Part shown: positions 5,637 to 12,803 of the stretch, in pieces | How the letters are laid out: each line of letters opens with the position of its first letter | Numbering within the stretch: the stretch's first letter is position 1 | From: Candidatus Caldarchaeum sp. | GTDB lineage: Archaea; Thermoproteota; Nitrososphaeria_A; Caldarchaeales; Caldarchaeaceae | Reading direction: 5' to 3' | DNA: 13,072 bases | Assembly: GCA_025054795.1 (NCBI GenBank) | Contig: JANWZU010000103.1 | Location: 1-13,072 of the forward strand | Made by a program: the position numbers and the translations under genes | Notes under the pieces: model-generated | What the model was told of the DNA's origin: nothing | The model's database searches: none | Seen by the model: the letters and a program-made list of their open reading frames with translations, nothing else

Positions 5637-8352
5637 CGAACCTGGCGATTTCGGGCAGCAGAGATGTGAAAGCCTCTCTCGGAGCTGCTCCTCTCCCCAA
5701 AGTTTCAGTACCGCCGCCCTTGCCGCCCGCAGCCTCACACAGAAGCCTAGCGACAACCCCGGCCCTATATCCTTTCCCAACAGCCTGCTCGTTGACTATG
5801 CACGTTATCTTCGAGGTTGGTGATCCGGCGTACAGCAGGGCGACGGCAGGCTTGTCGATTTTCACTATTTCGGCAGCTAGGTTCGTGAGGTATTCTTCGT
5901 CCTCGAACTCCTCCTCCGAAACATACAAGGATACATCCTCAACAGATATGGCTATGCTTCGGACGTCAGCGGCCTTGAGGACAACATAGCTGTCCAACAG
6001 TTTTTTCATGTTTTTACGCAGTGTTTTTAGCTGGTCGCTGAGCTCCTCGGCTTTCTTGACGACGTCTTCGACCGGGCTCTGGATTGTTTCGGCAACCTTC
6101 TGAATGTCTGCTTCAACTTGTTGATACCTTTCGAGAGAGGCCGGGCCTGCTGTGAACACTATTCTCTCGACGCCGTCCTGTATCCTGCCTGTCGAGACTA
6201 TCTTGATCAACCCAACGTCCTCGGTGTTTTCGCAGTGAAGACCTCCGCAGGCTTCGACGTCCCAGCCGGGTATCTCCACAACTCTTATGCTTCCCAGAGG
6301 TACTTCCCCTCCCTGATAGAGCGTGAATCCGTATGTCTCCTCGGCTTTGTTCCTGTCCTGCCATTTTATCGAGACCGGGATTCTTCTCGAGACCACTCTG
6401 TTCGCAAGCTTCTCTATTTCACGTATCTGCTCCGGCGTAATCCTCTTGTGGTGGTAAATGTCAAGCCTACCCTTGTCGGCTTCCTTCCTCGCCCCGGCCT
6501 GCCAAGCATGCTTGCCCAGCACCCGTCGAACAGCGCCCAGCAAGATGTGTGTGGCTGTGTGATGGCGGACGACGCCGAGCCTATGTTCGGCGTTCACAAA
6601 CCCTTCCACTTCTTCGCCGACGTCTGGAAGCTGGCCCTCAACTCTGTGAAGAACGACGTCTCCGTTGAGTTTAGCGTCAACCACGTCGGAAACGATGTTT
6701 CGGAAAACTATGGTTCCCCTGTCTCCCACCGCGCCTCCTCCTTCAGGGTAGAAAAGCGTGGAGTCGAGGACGACGTAGCTGTTTTCGACACCGAGGACTT
6801 TCGCCTTGAACGAAAACCTCCAAGGATGCTCGTAGTAGAGTTTAGCGGTAGGCGGATACTTGCTCACGTCAATTTTCACCTCTTGAGCCTTCTCAGCCGG
6901 TTTCTCCCGGAGATGTCTTGCGGCTACGAGCTCGTAGAAGTTTTCAGGAACGGCGACGACCAACCCTTCCTTGGCTGCGGCCTCAGCCACGACGTCTGGC
7001 GTAAGCCCTTTGTCGTCGTAGTACTGAATCAGCCTGTCCACGGAAACATCCCTAGCGCTGCTCTTCAGAGCTCTTAATTCTTTGGAAACGGCGTCAACAC
7101 CTCGGGCCAGCGTCTCCTTGAACTTGTTGACCTCATGGCTGACGATATCCAGCATCTCATCCCGCATCTCCTCGAGATGGGGAAAATCCCGCTTCCAAAA
7201 CTCGACCTGCATGTCGAGGAGGTCTAGCATCCTTTCCTCAGCGTTCAACGACCTAAGCAGCCTGTAGGCCCTTCTTATCAGAAGCCTAGCCAGGTAGCCT
7301 GTCTTCACGTTGCTGGGCACAACACCCTCCGACACGATGAAGGCGATGGCTCTGCTGTAGTCCAAGCTGCTGTAGATTTTTTCGTAGGGCTGTATGAGGT
7401 TGATGACATCGCTCATGCTAATGCCTGAAAGGTCTGCCACACGTCTCCGCAGCTCCGCAACCGACACGCCTGCCTTAGGGACGACAAGGCCCGTGTGCTT
7501 CGCATATCTCGTCAACAACTCTGTTGAAGGACGGCTGACGCCCATCATCCCCATAACTCGGTCAACTAGGCCGCCGTATATTGCGTCGAAGGCGCTCGGC
7601 GTTCTCTGCGTAAACCATGCGAGCCGCTCTATACCGTATCCTGTGTCAACTGTTTTTATAGGCGTCTCGGCTCTGCCGCCGTCGAGTGTTTTGAACTGCA
7701 TGAAAACCAGCGTGGCTACTTCGAGGCCGCCTGCGATGACCTCTAGGCAGGGGCCCTCGTTGCCTCCCCCCGACCACCAAGACTCCTTGTAGATGAGGTC
7801 TGCGGGGGCTATTCCGAGAACCTTGGTCATGAACTCGTGGCAGTAGGCTGTTGTCTCATCCTTCCAGTAAACCCTCTTGTCTGGGTAGTTGAAGGCGTGG
7901 TGGCCGCCCATCTCGAAAACAGTCAAGTGGCGGCCGAAGGTCAAGCCGATCTTGTCCAAGTCCACAAGCCTAGCGCAGGGCTGGCTTACAACGAGTGGGT
8001 TGGCTGGAGGCGGGGCTATTCCGTCGGTCACCCACGGCTGGAAATCGACGATGGAGGCGTCGGTCAGAAAGAGGTCTGTTCTCCACCTTGCCACGATGGG
8101 GTAGGGCTTGACAGGCGCATGGCCTCTCTCTACGAAGAAGTCTATGAACCTCTGCCTAGCCTCTCGAACCGTTAGGCTGACGGCTGCGTATGGTTTTTCC
8201 AGAAAGCTGTACTCAACGCATGGAGACTCTCCGCAGTCCTCCCTCACGGCGTCAAGCGTCCAGAAAAACTCGCCGCATATCTTACACTGTTTTCTGACGA
8301 AAGAGTTTGAGAGAAAGAAGTCGAGCCTGTACTCAGCCTCGTCGAACGGCAT
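5614..8352 (-). CDS. alaS: Alanyl-tRNA synthetase, archaeal type
   Basis: Charges tRNA-Ala with alanine and edits mischarged serine and glycine. It is full length (912 aa). The archaeal N-terminal zinc motif is present (C23, C26, C40, C45, with FFWTLDAVR between). The class II catalytic core spans about 60-370, including FEMGGHHAF (146-154) and the DTGYGIERLAWF motif 3 region (236-247). The editing domain has the zinc ligands H598 and H602 (HTATH) and C702 and H706 (CGGLH). The C-terminal C-Ala domain carries the glycine-rich GGKGGG (876-881). The start at 8352 places the zinc motif at its usual distance. It lies downstream of rpl12 on the same strand, probably with an own promoter in the 82-base gap, and its 3' end overlaps rpl10 by 23 bases. 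Confidence 0.97.
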   Translation of the reverse strand: MPFDEAEYRLDFFLSNSFVRKQCKICGEFFWTLDAVREDCGESPCVEYSFLEKPYAAVSLTVREARQRFIDFFVERGHAPVKPYPIVARWRTDLFLTDASIVDFQPWVTDGIAPPPANPLVVSQPCARLVDLDKIGLTFGRHLTVFEMGGHHAFNYPDKRVYWKDETTAYCHEFMTKVLGIAPADLIYKESWWSGGGNEGPCLEVIAGGLEVATLVFMQFKTLDGGRAETPIKTVDTGYGIERLAWFTQRTPSAFDAIYGGLVDRVMGMMGVSRPSTELLTRYAKHTGLVVPKAGVSVAELRRRVADLSGISMSDVINLIQPYEKIYSSLDYSRAIAFIVSEGVVPSNVKTGYLARLLIRRAYRLLRSLNAEERMLDLLDMQVEFWKRDFPHLEEMRDEMLDIVSHEVNKFKETLARGVDAVSKELRALKSSARDVSVDRLIQYYDDKGLTPDVVAEAAAKEGLVVAVPENFYELVAARHLREKPAEKAQEVKIDVSKYPPTAKLYYEHPWRFSFKAKVLGVENSYVVLDSTLFYPEGGGAVGDRGTIVFRNIVSDVVDAKLNGDVVLHRVEGQLPDVGEEVEGFVNAEHRLGVVRHHTATHILLGAVRRVLGKHAWQAGARKEADKGRLDIYHHKRITPEQIREIEKLANRVVSRRIPVSIKWQDRNKAEETYGFTLYQGGEVPLGSIRVVEIPGWDVEACGGLHCENTEDVGLIKIVSTGRIQDGVERIVFTAGPASLERYQQVEADIQKVAETIQSPVEDVVKKAEELSDQLKTLRKNMKKLLDSYVVLKAADVRSIAISVEDVSLYVSEEEFEDEEYLTNLAAEIVKIDKPAVALLYAGSPTSKITCIVNEQAVGKGYRAGVVARLLCEAAGGKGGGTETLGRGAAPREAFTSLLPEIARFVRPVQRL

Positions 8353-8390
8353 TCTACGGACACCGCACGCTTCTACTGAACGGCCGCCGC

Positions 8391-8402
8391 CTAAACTTAA
8401 GC
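8391..8402 (-). promoter_or_regulatory. Possible TATA-like box for alaS
   Basis: Reading the minus strand, CTTAAGTTTAGG lies in the spacer between rpl12 and alaS, about 45 bases before the alaS ATG. A transcript from it would have a leader of about 15-20 bases. Read-through from rpl12 is an equally good explanation. Confidence 0.3.
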
Positions 8403-8434
8403 CTTAACCGCCGACAGCCTCAACTGACAGAGGC

Positions 8435-8746
8435 TTAGCCGAACAAGGCGCTCAAGCCGGAGAGAGCTTCCTCCTTCTCCTCCTCCTTCTTCTCCTCCTT
8501 AGGCTTCTCAGCAGGAGCAGGGGCAGAAGCCGCTGGGGCTGCGGCAGGAGCTGCTGTGGCCACGGGCGCTGCAGCCGCCTGCTTGAGAACTTCGTCGATG
8601 TTTATCTCGGACAGGGATGCGGCCAGCGACTTTATCTTCGACATGTCGGGCGATATGCCTGCCGCTTCGACGACCCGTTTCAAGCCTTCTTCATCGACTT
8701 TCTTGCCTGCCCTGTGGAGTAGAAGGGCTGCGTAGATGTACTCCAA
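8435..8746 (-). CDS. rpl12: Ribosomal protein L12 (archaeal P1/P2 type)
   Basis: Dimers of this protein form the flexible stalk that recruits elongation factors. It has 103 aa. The N-terminal dimerisation/L10-binding domain is MEYIYAALLLHRAGKKVDEE. An Ala/Pro-rich hinge (about 58-80) and a Lys/Glu run follow, then the conserved ending ALSGLSALFG that contacts aEF1A and aEF2. The start is a TTG at 8746 preceded by GGTGA three bases upstream on the minus strand; no ATG fits the conserved N-terminus. In most archaea this gene follows rpl10 on the same strand. Here it lies on the opposite strand with alaS between them. Confidence 0.96.
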   Translation of the reverse strand: MEYIYAALLLHRAGKKVDEEGLKRVVEAAGISPDMSKIKSLAASLSEINIDEVLKQAAAAPVATAAPAAAPAASAPAPAEKPKEEKKEEEKEEALSGLSALFG

Positions 8747-8796
8747 GCTTCACCACTCCAGAATGGCGTCGTCAACGGCTCCTCTTAAACATTAAC
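8747..8796 (-). promoter_or_regulatory. rpl12 promoter and ribosome site
   Basis: On the minus strand a TATA-like TAATGTTTAAG lies at 8785-8795, about 44 bases before the TTG start. GGTGA at 8750-8754, complementary to the 3' end of 16S rRNA, sits three bases before the TTG. Together they support the TTG start and a short leader. Confidence 0.45.
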
Positions 8797-8868
8797 ACCG
8801 TCTAGGCGCGTGCTTCCGGCTAACGAGAATACGTGTGAAACAGAGCTTTGTTTGAGGTTTTCGGTAAA

Positions 8869-8878
8869 CAATATATTT
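8869..8878 (+). promoter_or_regulatory. TATA-like box for the DUF763 gene
   Basis: CAATATATTT is centred about 28 bases before the ATG at 8902, consistent with a leaderless transcript. The rest of the 155-base divergent spacer (8747-8901) shows no RNA gene or repeat that I can recognise. Confidence 0.5.
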
Positions 8879-8901
8879 TCACGTGAAGCATTTTCAAGCG
8901 G

Positions 8902-10026
8902 ATGAAGCGTTCGGGTTCGGCTACGCTGTGGCTGGCCGAAGGCTTCGTGCCCCACTTCAGGGAGATGGTGGAGCTGGGCAGGGAAGTGGTTAGAGCCTTG
9001 TCCAACGAGTTTGGGCCCGACGCAGTTGTCAAAAGGTTTGCAGACCCTTTCTGGCTAACTTCCTTCGCATGCGTCCTCGGGTTTGAATGGAACACCAGCG
9101 GCCAGACGACTGTTGCGATGAAGGCCGTCAAGCATGGGTTGTCTGGGACCGAGATACCTGTTAGAGTTTTGGGCGGTAAGGGAAGCGAGATGAGGGCCGC
9201 TCAGCTTGAGGCAGCTAAGACCCTTGGAGAGATAGGCGTAAAAGACGTCGGTGAAATCAGGCGTGTAAGCCGGCTTACCTGCTGCGTTGACGACGCAGCC
9301 GTCCAAGACTCCTACGACGTATACTTCCACGCCTCAGTAGTCTCCGAGACGGGTAGATGGACCGTGGTCAACCAAGGCATGAACATCAAAGCAGGGACCG
9401 CTAGGAGGTACCACTGGTCGAGCGATGTGGGAGCGGTTGTCGAGGAGCCTCATGCGGGAATAGTGTGCGAAAGAGTTGAGGAGGTGGTGCTTGACATGAC
9501 GAGCAGGCATTCGGCCGAGACACGGAAAACAATCCTCGAGATGCTTTCAGACACGCCTCCCAGCAGGCTCAACGAAGACCTGAGCCGTGCGAAGGCCTTG
9601 ATGAAGAAGCAGACACTTCTGGAGGGAGACATACAATTTGTCGTCGAGAAGATGCCCGACAGCTTGATTCCGCCTAAGAGATTCGACGAGGAAGCTCTGC
9701 GCAGAGCTAAGAACGTCAGGGGTTTCGAGGAGCTTCTAACCGTCGGAGGCGTAGGGCCTGCAACGGTTAGGGGGCTGGCGTATGTGGCATGCTTGGTTTA
9801 CGGCTCCAGAGTTTCTTGGCGAGACCCTGTGAAGTACGCCTACGCTTTCGGGACGAAGAGCGGTAAACCCTACCCGGTTGACAGGAGAGCGATGGTTGAG
9901 TCGGCTGCAGTTCTGAGAGACGCAGTGCTCAAGTCCAAGATGGGCGAGGGCGAGAAGATAGCTGCTTTGAGAAGGCTGTCGGCCTTGGTGGACGAGGTTG
10001 GGGAGGAGCAGCAGCCCAACCACTAA
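8902..10026 (+). CDS. DUF763 family protein with a helix-hairpin-helix-like C-terminal segment
   Basis: A 374-aa protein of the DUF763 family, whose function I do not know to be established. Family signatures are visible in order: DPFW (48-51), LGFEWNTSGQTT (59-70; commonly LGFDWHSSG.TT), GGKGSE (91-96), QDSYDVYFHASVV (135-147) with WTVVNQGMN (153-161), and RRYHW (168-172). A helix-hairpin-helix-like VGGVGPATVRGLAY lies at 281-294, then WRDPVKYAYAFGTKSGKPYPVDR (about 306-328). The hairpin motif suggests nucleic acid binding (inference). The N-terminal block of conserved D, W, K and Q residues suggests an enzyme. Its stop overlaps the convergent aEF1B stop by four bases (CTAA at 10023-10026). 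Confidence 0.85.
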   Translation: MKRSGSATLWLAEGFVPHFREMVELGREVVRALSNEFGPDAVVKRFADPFWLTSFACVLGFEWNTSGQTTVAMKAVKHGLSGTEIPVRVLGGKGSEMRAAQLEAAKTLGEIGVKDVGEIRRVSRLTCCVDDAAVQDSYDVYFHASVVSETGRWTVVNQGMNIKAGTARRYHWSSDVGAVVEEPHAGIVCERVEEVVLDMTSRHSAETRKTILEMLSDTPPSRLNEDLSRAKALMKKQTLLEGDIQFVVEKMPDSLIPPKRFDEEALRRAKNVRGFEELLTVGGVGPATVRGLAYVACLVYGSRVSWRDPVKYAYAFGTKSGKPYPVDRRAMVESAAVLRDAVLKSKMGEGEKIAALRRLSALVDEVGEEQQPNH

Positions 10027-10289
10027 ACCCTAGTCACCGACTGTACGTCAAACTCGCCTACGCCTTCAACGCTAGCTAGGTATCTCTCAAGCGCCTCTCC
10101 CATTCCGTCGACCTCCGGCATGAGGAAGCCGACTACCAGAGCTTCAAGCCCGAACCCTATCTCCTCCCTCCTGCTGTCGCTGACCGAAACATCCTTCGGA
10201 AGCCCTCTCCTCACCTCTTCGAGCAAACGGTCTAAATCCATCTCCGAATCACGTGGAAGAATCCGCACAACCATCAGCACTTTAGCCAT
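10023..10289 (-). CDS. ef1b: Translation elongation factor aEF1B (EF-1 beta)
   Basis: Exchanges GDP for GTP on aEF1A during translation. Its 88 aa match the single-domain archaeal form of about 90 residues. It has an alpha-beta sandwich pattern: VLMVVRILPRDSE at the N-terminus, DLDRLLEEVRRGLP, the conserved EEIGFGLEALVVGFLMPE (43-60) and a C-terminal VEGVGEFDVQSVTR. The gene begins 31 bases downstream of the mobA-like gene on the same strand. A well-spaced TATA box suggests it is transcribed separately and leaderless. It is convergent with the DUF763 gene with overlapping stops. Confidence 0.93.
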   Translation of the reverse strand: MAKVLMVVRILPRDSEMDLDRLLEEVRRGLPKDVSVSDSRREEIGFGLEALVVGFLMPEVDGMGEALERYLASVEGVGEFDVQSVTRV

Positions 10290-10312
10290 GGCTTTGAGTT
10301 TGAAGAGCTACA

Positions 10313-10320
10313 ATTAAAAT
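10313..10320 (-). promoter_or_regulatory. TATA-like box for aEF1B
   Basis: ATTTTAAT on the minus strand is centred about 27 bases before the ATG at 10289, the spacing expected for a leaderless archaeal gene. It touches the last base of the mobA-like stop codon. Confidence 0.5.
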
Positions 10321-11192
10321 CAATTCTTCGACAGCATCGAGGCCAGCGTCCTAGCTTGGTACGCAGCCTCCTCCATACCCCCCTGCTTAAACATGTAAGC
10401 AGAGTCGTTGAGTGCGTGGCAGGCAATCCTAGACACGCCTCGCCTCAGGTATGTCGAAGCCTCGGCCAGGTAGTCGAGGGCTGCTGCGTAGTTGTTTTGA
10501 CGGCCCTGCTCCTGTGCAGCTCTTTTGTAGAGGCGGCTGCATTCTTCGATCATTAGGCTGTCTTTCACGAGTGTTTTGGATGTGCTCCTTGGCTTGGGGT
10601 TTGTCAGGTCTTCGGGGGTGTTTATGTTGATGAACTCCGACGGGTTGTTCGTCAGCTTGGAGGCGTGGGCAAGCAGCAGCCTGTTGGCTGAGCGGAGTGT
10701 GTCCGACGGACGTGTAAGGGCCTGTCTGTTGTTGAGGATGTTTTCCACGTAGCTGACGACGGTTTCTCTGCTTATGGCTTGGATTAGGGTTTCGACGTTG
10801 CCGTCGTCCCAGACAACCGAGGATGCGTCGGCGCCGGAGCTGGCGTGCAGGTTGAGAAGGTTTTTCAGGGTTTCTGGCTTGAGCATCGGGACGTCGAGGG
10901 ACGCCGTCAGCAAAACGTCTGCGTCTAGTCTGCGGGCGGCTGTGAGGATGCCGCTTAAAGGCCCTTGCTGAAACTCGTCGACGAGAAACCCTGAGACATA
11001 GGGGTTAGCGGCTTCGGACAGCTTAACACCTCTCTCAGCCGTTTTGACAGACAGGTAAACTTGCCCAGCAGCCTCGTAGAGGGTTTTTGCGATGCGTCGT
11101 ACCATCGGCTCACCCTCCACCAACGCCAGCCCCTTGTCGCCTCCAAACCTCTTCGAAACACCGCCAGCCAGAAGAACCCCGACCACCGCCAT
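10320..11192 (-). CDS. mobA: MobA-like molybdenum cofactor nucleotidyltransferase with an extra helical C-terminus
   Basis: MobA-type enzymes attach a nucleotide (normally GMP from GTP) to molybdopterin. Residues 1-196 form the nucleotidyltransferase domain: LLAGGVSKRFGGDK (7-20), GPLSGI (77-82), SLDVPML (98-104, where most members have GDMP) and the closing FININTPEDL (187-196). The remaining 90 or so residues (about 205-290) are not part of the usual fold. They look all-helical, with a MIT/TPR-like pattern (CSRLYKRAAQEQGRQNNYAAALDYLAEA...). The protein is thus 290 aa against about 190-210 for plain MobA. It is 26 bases downstream of mobB, so the pair is probably one operon. Exact nucleotide and acceptor specificity cannot be read from the sequence. 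Confidence 0.85.
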   Translation of the reverse strand: MAVVGVLLAGGVSKRFGGDKGLALVEGEPMVRRIAKTLYEAAGQVYLSVKTAERGVKLSEAANPYVSGFLVDEFQQGPLSGILTAARRLDADVLLTASLDVPMLKPETLKNLLNLHASSGADASSVVWDDGNVETLIQAISRETVVSYVENILNNRQALTRPSDTLRSANRLLLAHASKLTNNPSEFININTPEDLTNPKPRSTSKTLVKDSLMIEECSRLYKRAAQEQGRQNNYAAALDYLAEASTYLRRGVSRIACHALNDSAYMFKQGGMEEAAYQARTLASMLSKN

Positions 11193-11218
11193 CCAGCTTC
11201 ACAAGTCGAAGGCCGGTT

Positions 11219-11746
11219 TTAAACCAGTTGAAGACCCCTCCTTGTATGTAGGTAAAGCTCCTCTGACAACGGCGGCACGTACAGAGGGACCGGCAGATTT
11301 TGAACTATTTCGCCGGAGATGTTTACCACAGCCAGTATGGGGGGCTTCAGAGAGTTGAGAAAGAAGGCTATTTCATGACTGTTTTTGACGGTGATTATTT
11401 TGTAAACGTCTTCCCTACCGCCCAGAACCATGTGAAAGCCCTCGAATACGGCCACGTCTACCTTCTCATCATACATTATCCTCTGAAGACGGTTGAGGCT
11501 GTTCTCCCACTCGTTCATGGCGTGGAACATTACGGCAGTCTCGTTGGGTGAAACACTCGCCACCAGCCAAGCTCCTCTGCGGGCCATCCTCCAAGTGTCC
11601 TTGTTCTCCGTGTCGATGGTGAATTGATGATGGATGTGCTTGACAGCCGCCACTCTAAACCCATCTCGGCTAAACCTCTCAACAAAATACTCAACCAAAG
11701 TAGTTTTGCCCGAGTTTTTGTGGCCGACTATCTCTAAGGCCTTCAC
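11219..11746 (-). CDS. mobB: Molybdopterin-guanine dinucleotide biosynthesis adaptor MobB
   Basis: A 175-aa P-loop GTPase-like protein that assists MobA in cofactor maturation. It shows the P-loop GHKNSGKTT (8-16), VKHIHHQF (35-42; the family has VKH.HH), D45 of the TIDTENKDTWR stretch, RRGA (56-59) and FEGF (101-104), which corresponds to the family VEGF/VEGY motif. The start is GTG at 11746, since the nearest upstream ATG is out of frame. A TATA-like box 25-28 bases upstream makes a leaderless GTG start plausible. The gene leads into the mobA-like gene. Confidence 0.92.
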   Translation of the reverse strand: MKALEIVGHKNSGKTTLVEYFVERFSRDGFRVAAVKHIHHQFTIDTENKDTWRMARRGAWLVASVSPNETAVMFHAMNEWENSLNRLQRIMYDEKVDVAVFEGFHMVLGGREDVYKIITVKNSHEIAFFLNSLKPPILAVVNISGEIVQNLPVPLYVPPLSEELYLHTRRGLQLV

Positions 11747-11767
11747 GCATACCCAAAAGGTATAGCG

Positions 11768-11786
11768 GTATATTGATGTATATTAT
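11768..11786. promoter_or_regulatory. Divergent TATA-like boxes between mobB and the small membrane protein gene
   Basis: On the minus strand AATATAC (11768-11774) is centred about 25 bases before the mobB GTG. On the plus strand GTATATTAT (11778-11786) would place a transcript start near 11808, about 15 bases before the TTG at 11823. The 76-base spacer holds only these signals. Confidence 0.45.
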
Positions 11787-11822
11787 CTTGAAGCACAGCC
11801 GTATTCCTACAGCATCTCAGGC

Positions 11823-12128
11823 TTGTTAACGCTTATAGACAGGGCGAGGCTCGGTTTTGCGGAATTGTTAGAGGACTTGGCCGTAATTTTCACGGCTTTC
11901 GCAGCCTCGACCATAATAGGCGTGGCGTATGCGGCTTCGAAGAGGATGAAAAACACAGCCCATCCTCCTGTGGTCAAGCAAGTTGTTGTTCTGCAGGCTG
12001 GAGACCTGCCCGAGCAGGTTGACACTCGTTTCTCTAGGCTGGTTCTGGAGGCTGAGGAGAGGGTTAGAGCTGTTGAGGAGAAGGCGTTGAAGCTTCTCGA
12101 GGATGACGAAGATGAACGACAAGCGTGA
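11823..12128 (+). CDS. Small membrane-anchored coiled-coil protein, unknown function
   Basis: I do not recognise the family. The frame gives 101 aa from a TTG at 11823. No ATG exists before residue 42, and a stop at 11763 limits any extension. Residues 19-38 (LAVIFTAFAASTIIGVAYAA) form one hydrophobic span, flanked by basic KRMK on the C-terminal side. Residues about 64-96 are charged with a heptad-like pattern (FSRLVLEAEERVRAVEEKALKLLEDD), suggesting a coiled coil. This is an arrangement of a membrane anchor plus an oligomerising tail. It overlaps the rpiA start by 17-26 bases in another frame, so the two are likely co-translated. Coding status is supported by its protein-like composition and the upstream TATA box, but the start is uncertain. 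Confidence 0.6.
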   Translation: MLTLIDRARLGFAELLEDLAVIFTAFAASTIIGVAYAASKRMKNTAHPPVVKQVVVLQAGDLPEQVDTRFSRLVLEAEERVRAVEEKALKLLEDDEDERQA

Positions 12129-12768
12129 GGCTGCCAGAGCTGCTGCGGCTTACGTAGAGGAGGGAATGGTGGTTGGGCTGGGAAGCGGCTCGACGGTGTC
12201 GCTGATGATAGCTGAAATAGCTGGAAAAGCCAAGAACATAACGGTCATACCTGCCTCGTCTCAGACCTACTTGGAATGTGTGAACGCCGGACTAACCCTA
12301 ACCACGCTCGACAGACATCCACAGCCCGACATCTACCTCGACAGCTTCGACCAAGTCGACAGAGCCCGCAACATGATTAAAGGAGGCGGAGCTGCTTTGA
12401 TGCGTGAAAAAGTTTTAGCAACAGCCTCAAGGAAAAGAATTTTCGCAGGCACCTACAGCAAAGTCGTCGACAGGCTCAACAGACCTGTCCCGCTCGAGGT
12501 GCTGCCTTTCGCCTTAGGCTATGTGGTCAGTCTGCTGAGGGAAAAACAAGCATCACCACGGTTGAGAGACTCGGACGCCAAGAACGGCCCGACCGTCACG
12601 GACAACGGAAACTACATCCTCGACGTGGATTTCGGCGAGATTGAGGAGCCAAGTGTGCTGGAGGCTTGGTTGAGAAAGGTGCCGGGCGTTTTGGAGAACG
12701 GCTTGTTCGTTGGGCTGGCTGACAGAGTTCTCATCGCCTACGGCGGCGGGTTCGTGGAGGAGCTCTAG
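12103..12768 (+). CDS. rpiA: Ribose-5-phosphate isomerase A
   Basis: Interconverts ribose 5-phosphate and ribulose 5-phosphate, supplying nucleotide synthesis. It has 221 aa from the ATG at 12103, or 218 from the ATG at 12112, which has GAGGATGA a few bases before it; both fit the family. Motifs: GLGSGSTV (25-32), D80-SFDQVD in place of the usual DGADE(I/V)D with both catalytic aspartates kept (D80, D83), KGGGAALMREK (93-103) with K93 and E102 matching the catalytic lysine and glutamate, PVPLEVLPFA (128-137), and NGLFVGLAD (199-207). The common D-x-S-K is AGTYSK here. It follows and overlaps the small membrane protein gene. Confidence 0.94.
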   Translation: MTKMNDKREAARAAAAYVEEGMVVGLGSGSTVSLMIAEIAGKAKNITVIPASSQTYLECVNAGLTLTTLDRHPQPDIYLDSFDQVDRARNMIKGGGAALMREKVLATASRKRIFAGTYSKVVDRLNRPVPLEVLPFALGYVVSLLREKQASPRLRDSDAKNGPTVTDNGNYILDVDFGEIEEPSVLEAWLRKVPGVLENGLFVGLADRVLIAYGGGFVEEL

Positions 12769-12773
12769 AAAAA

Positions 12774-12782
12774 GCTTATAAC
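12774..12782 (+). promoter_or_regulatory. TATA-like box for the DUF996 gene
   Basis: GCTTATAAC lies six bases after the rpiA stop and is centred about 26 bases before the ATG at 12804, consistent with a leaderless start. Confidence 0.5.
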
Positions 12783-12803
12783 CAGCATTTAAAGCGGAAA
12801 CAC

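Noticed and set aside
6118..7077. Long plus-strand open frame of 319 codons
   Set aside because: It lies wholly within alaS on the opposite strand, and its translation shows no family resemblance. It is a shadow of the GC-biased codons of alaS.
8460..8600. Low-complexity repeat
   Set aside because: The repetitive CTC/CTT and GCN triplets encode the Glu/Lys tail and Ala/Pro hinge of L12, which is normal for the protein.
8747..8901. tRNA or small RNA gene in the rpl12/DUF763 spacer
   Set aside because: No cloverleaf arms or conserved GTTCRA-type segment could be found, and promoter elements account for the AT-rich parts.
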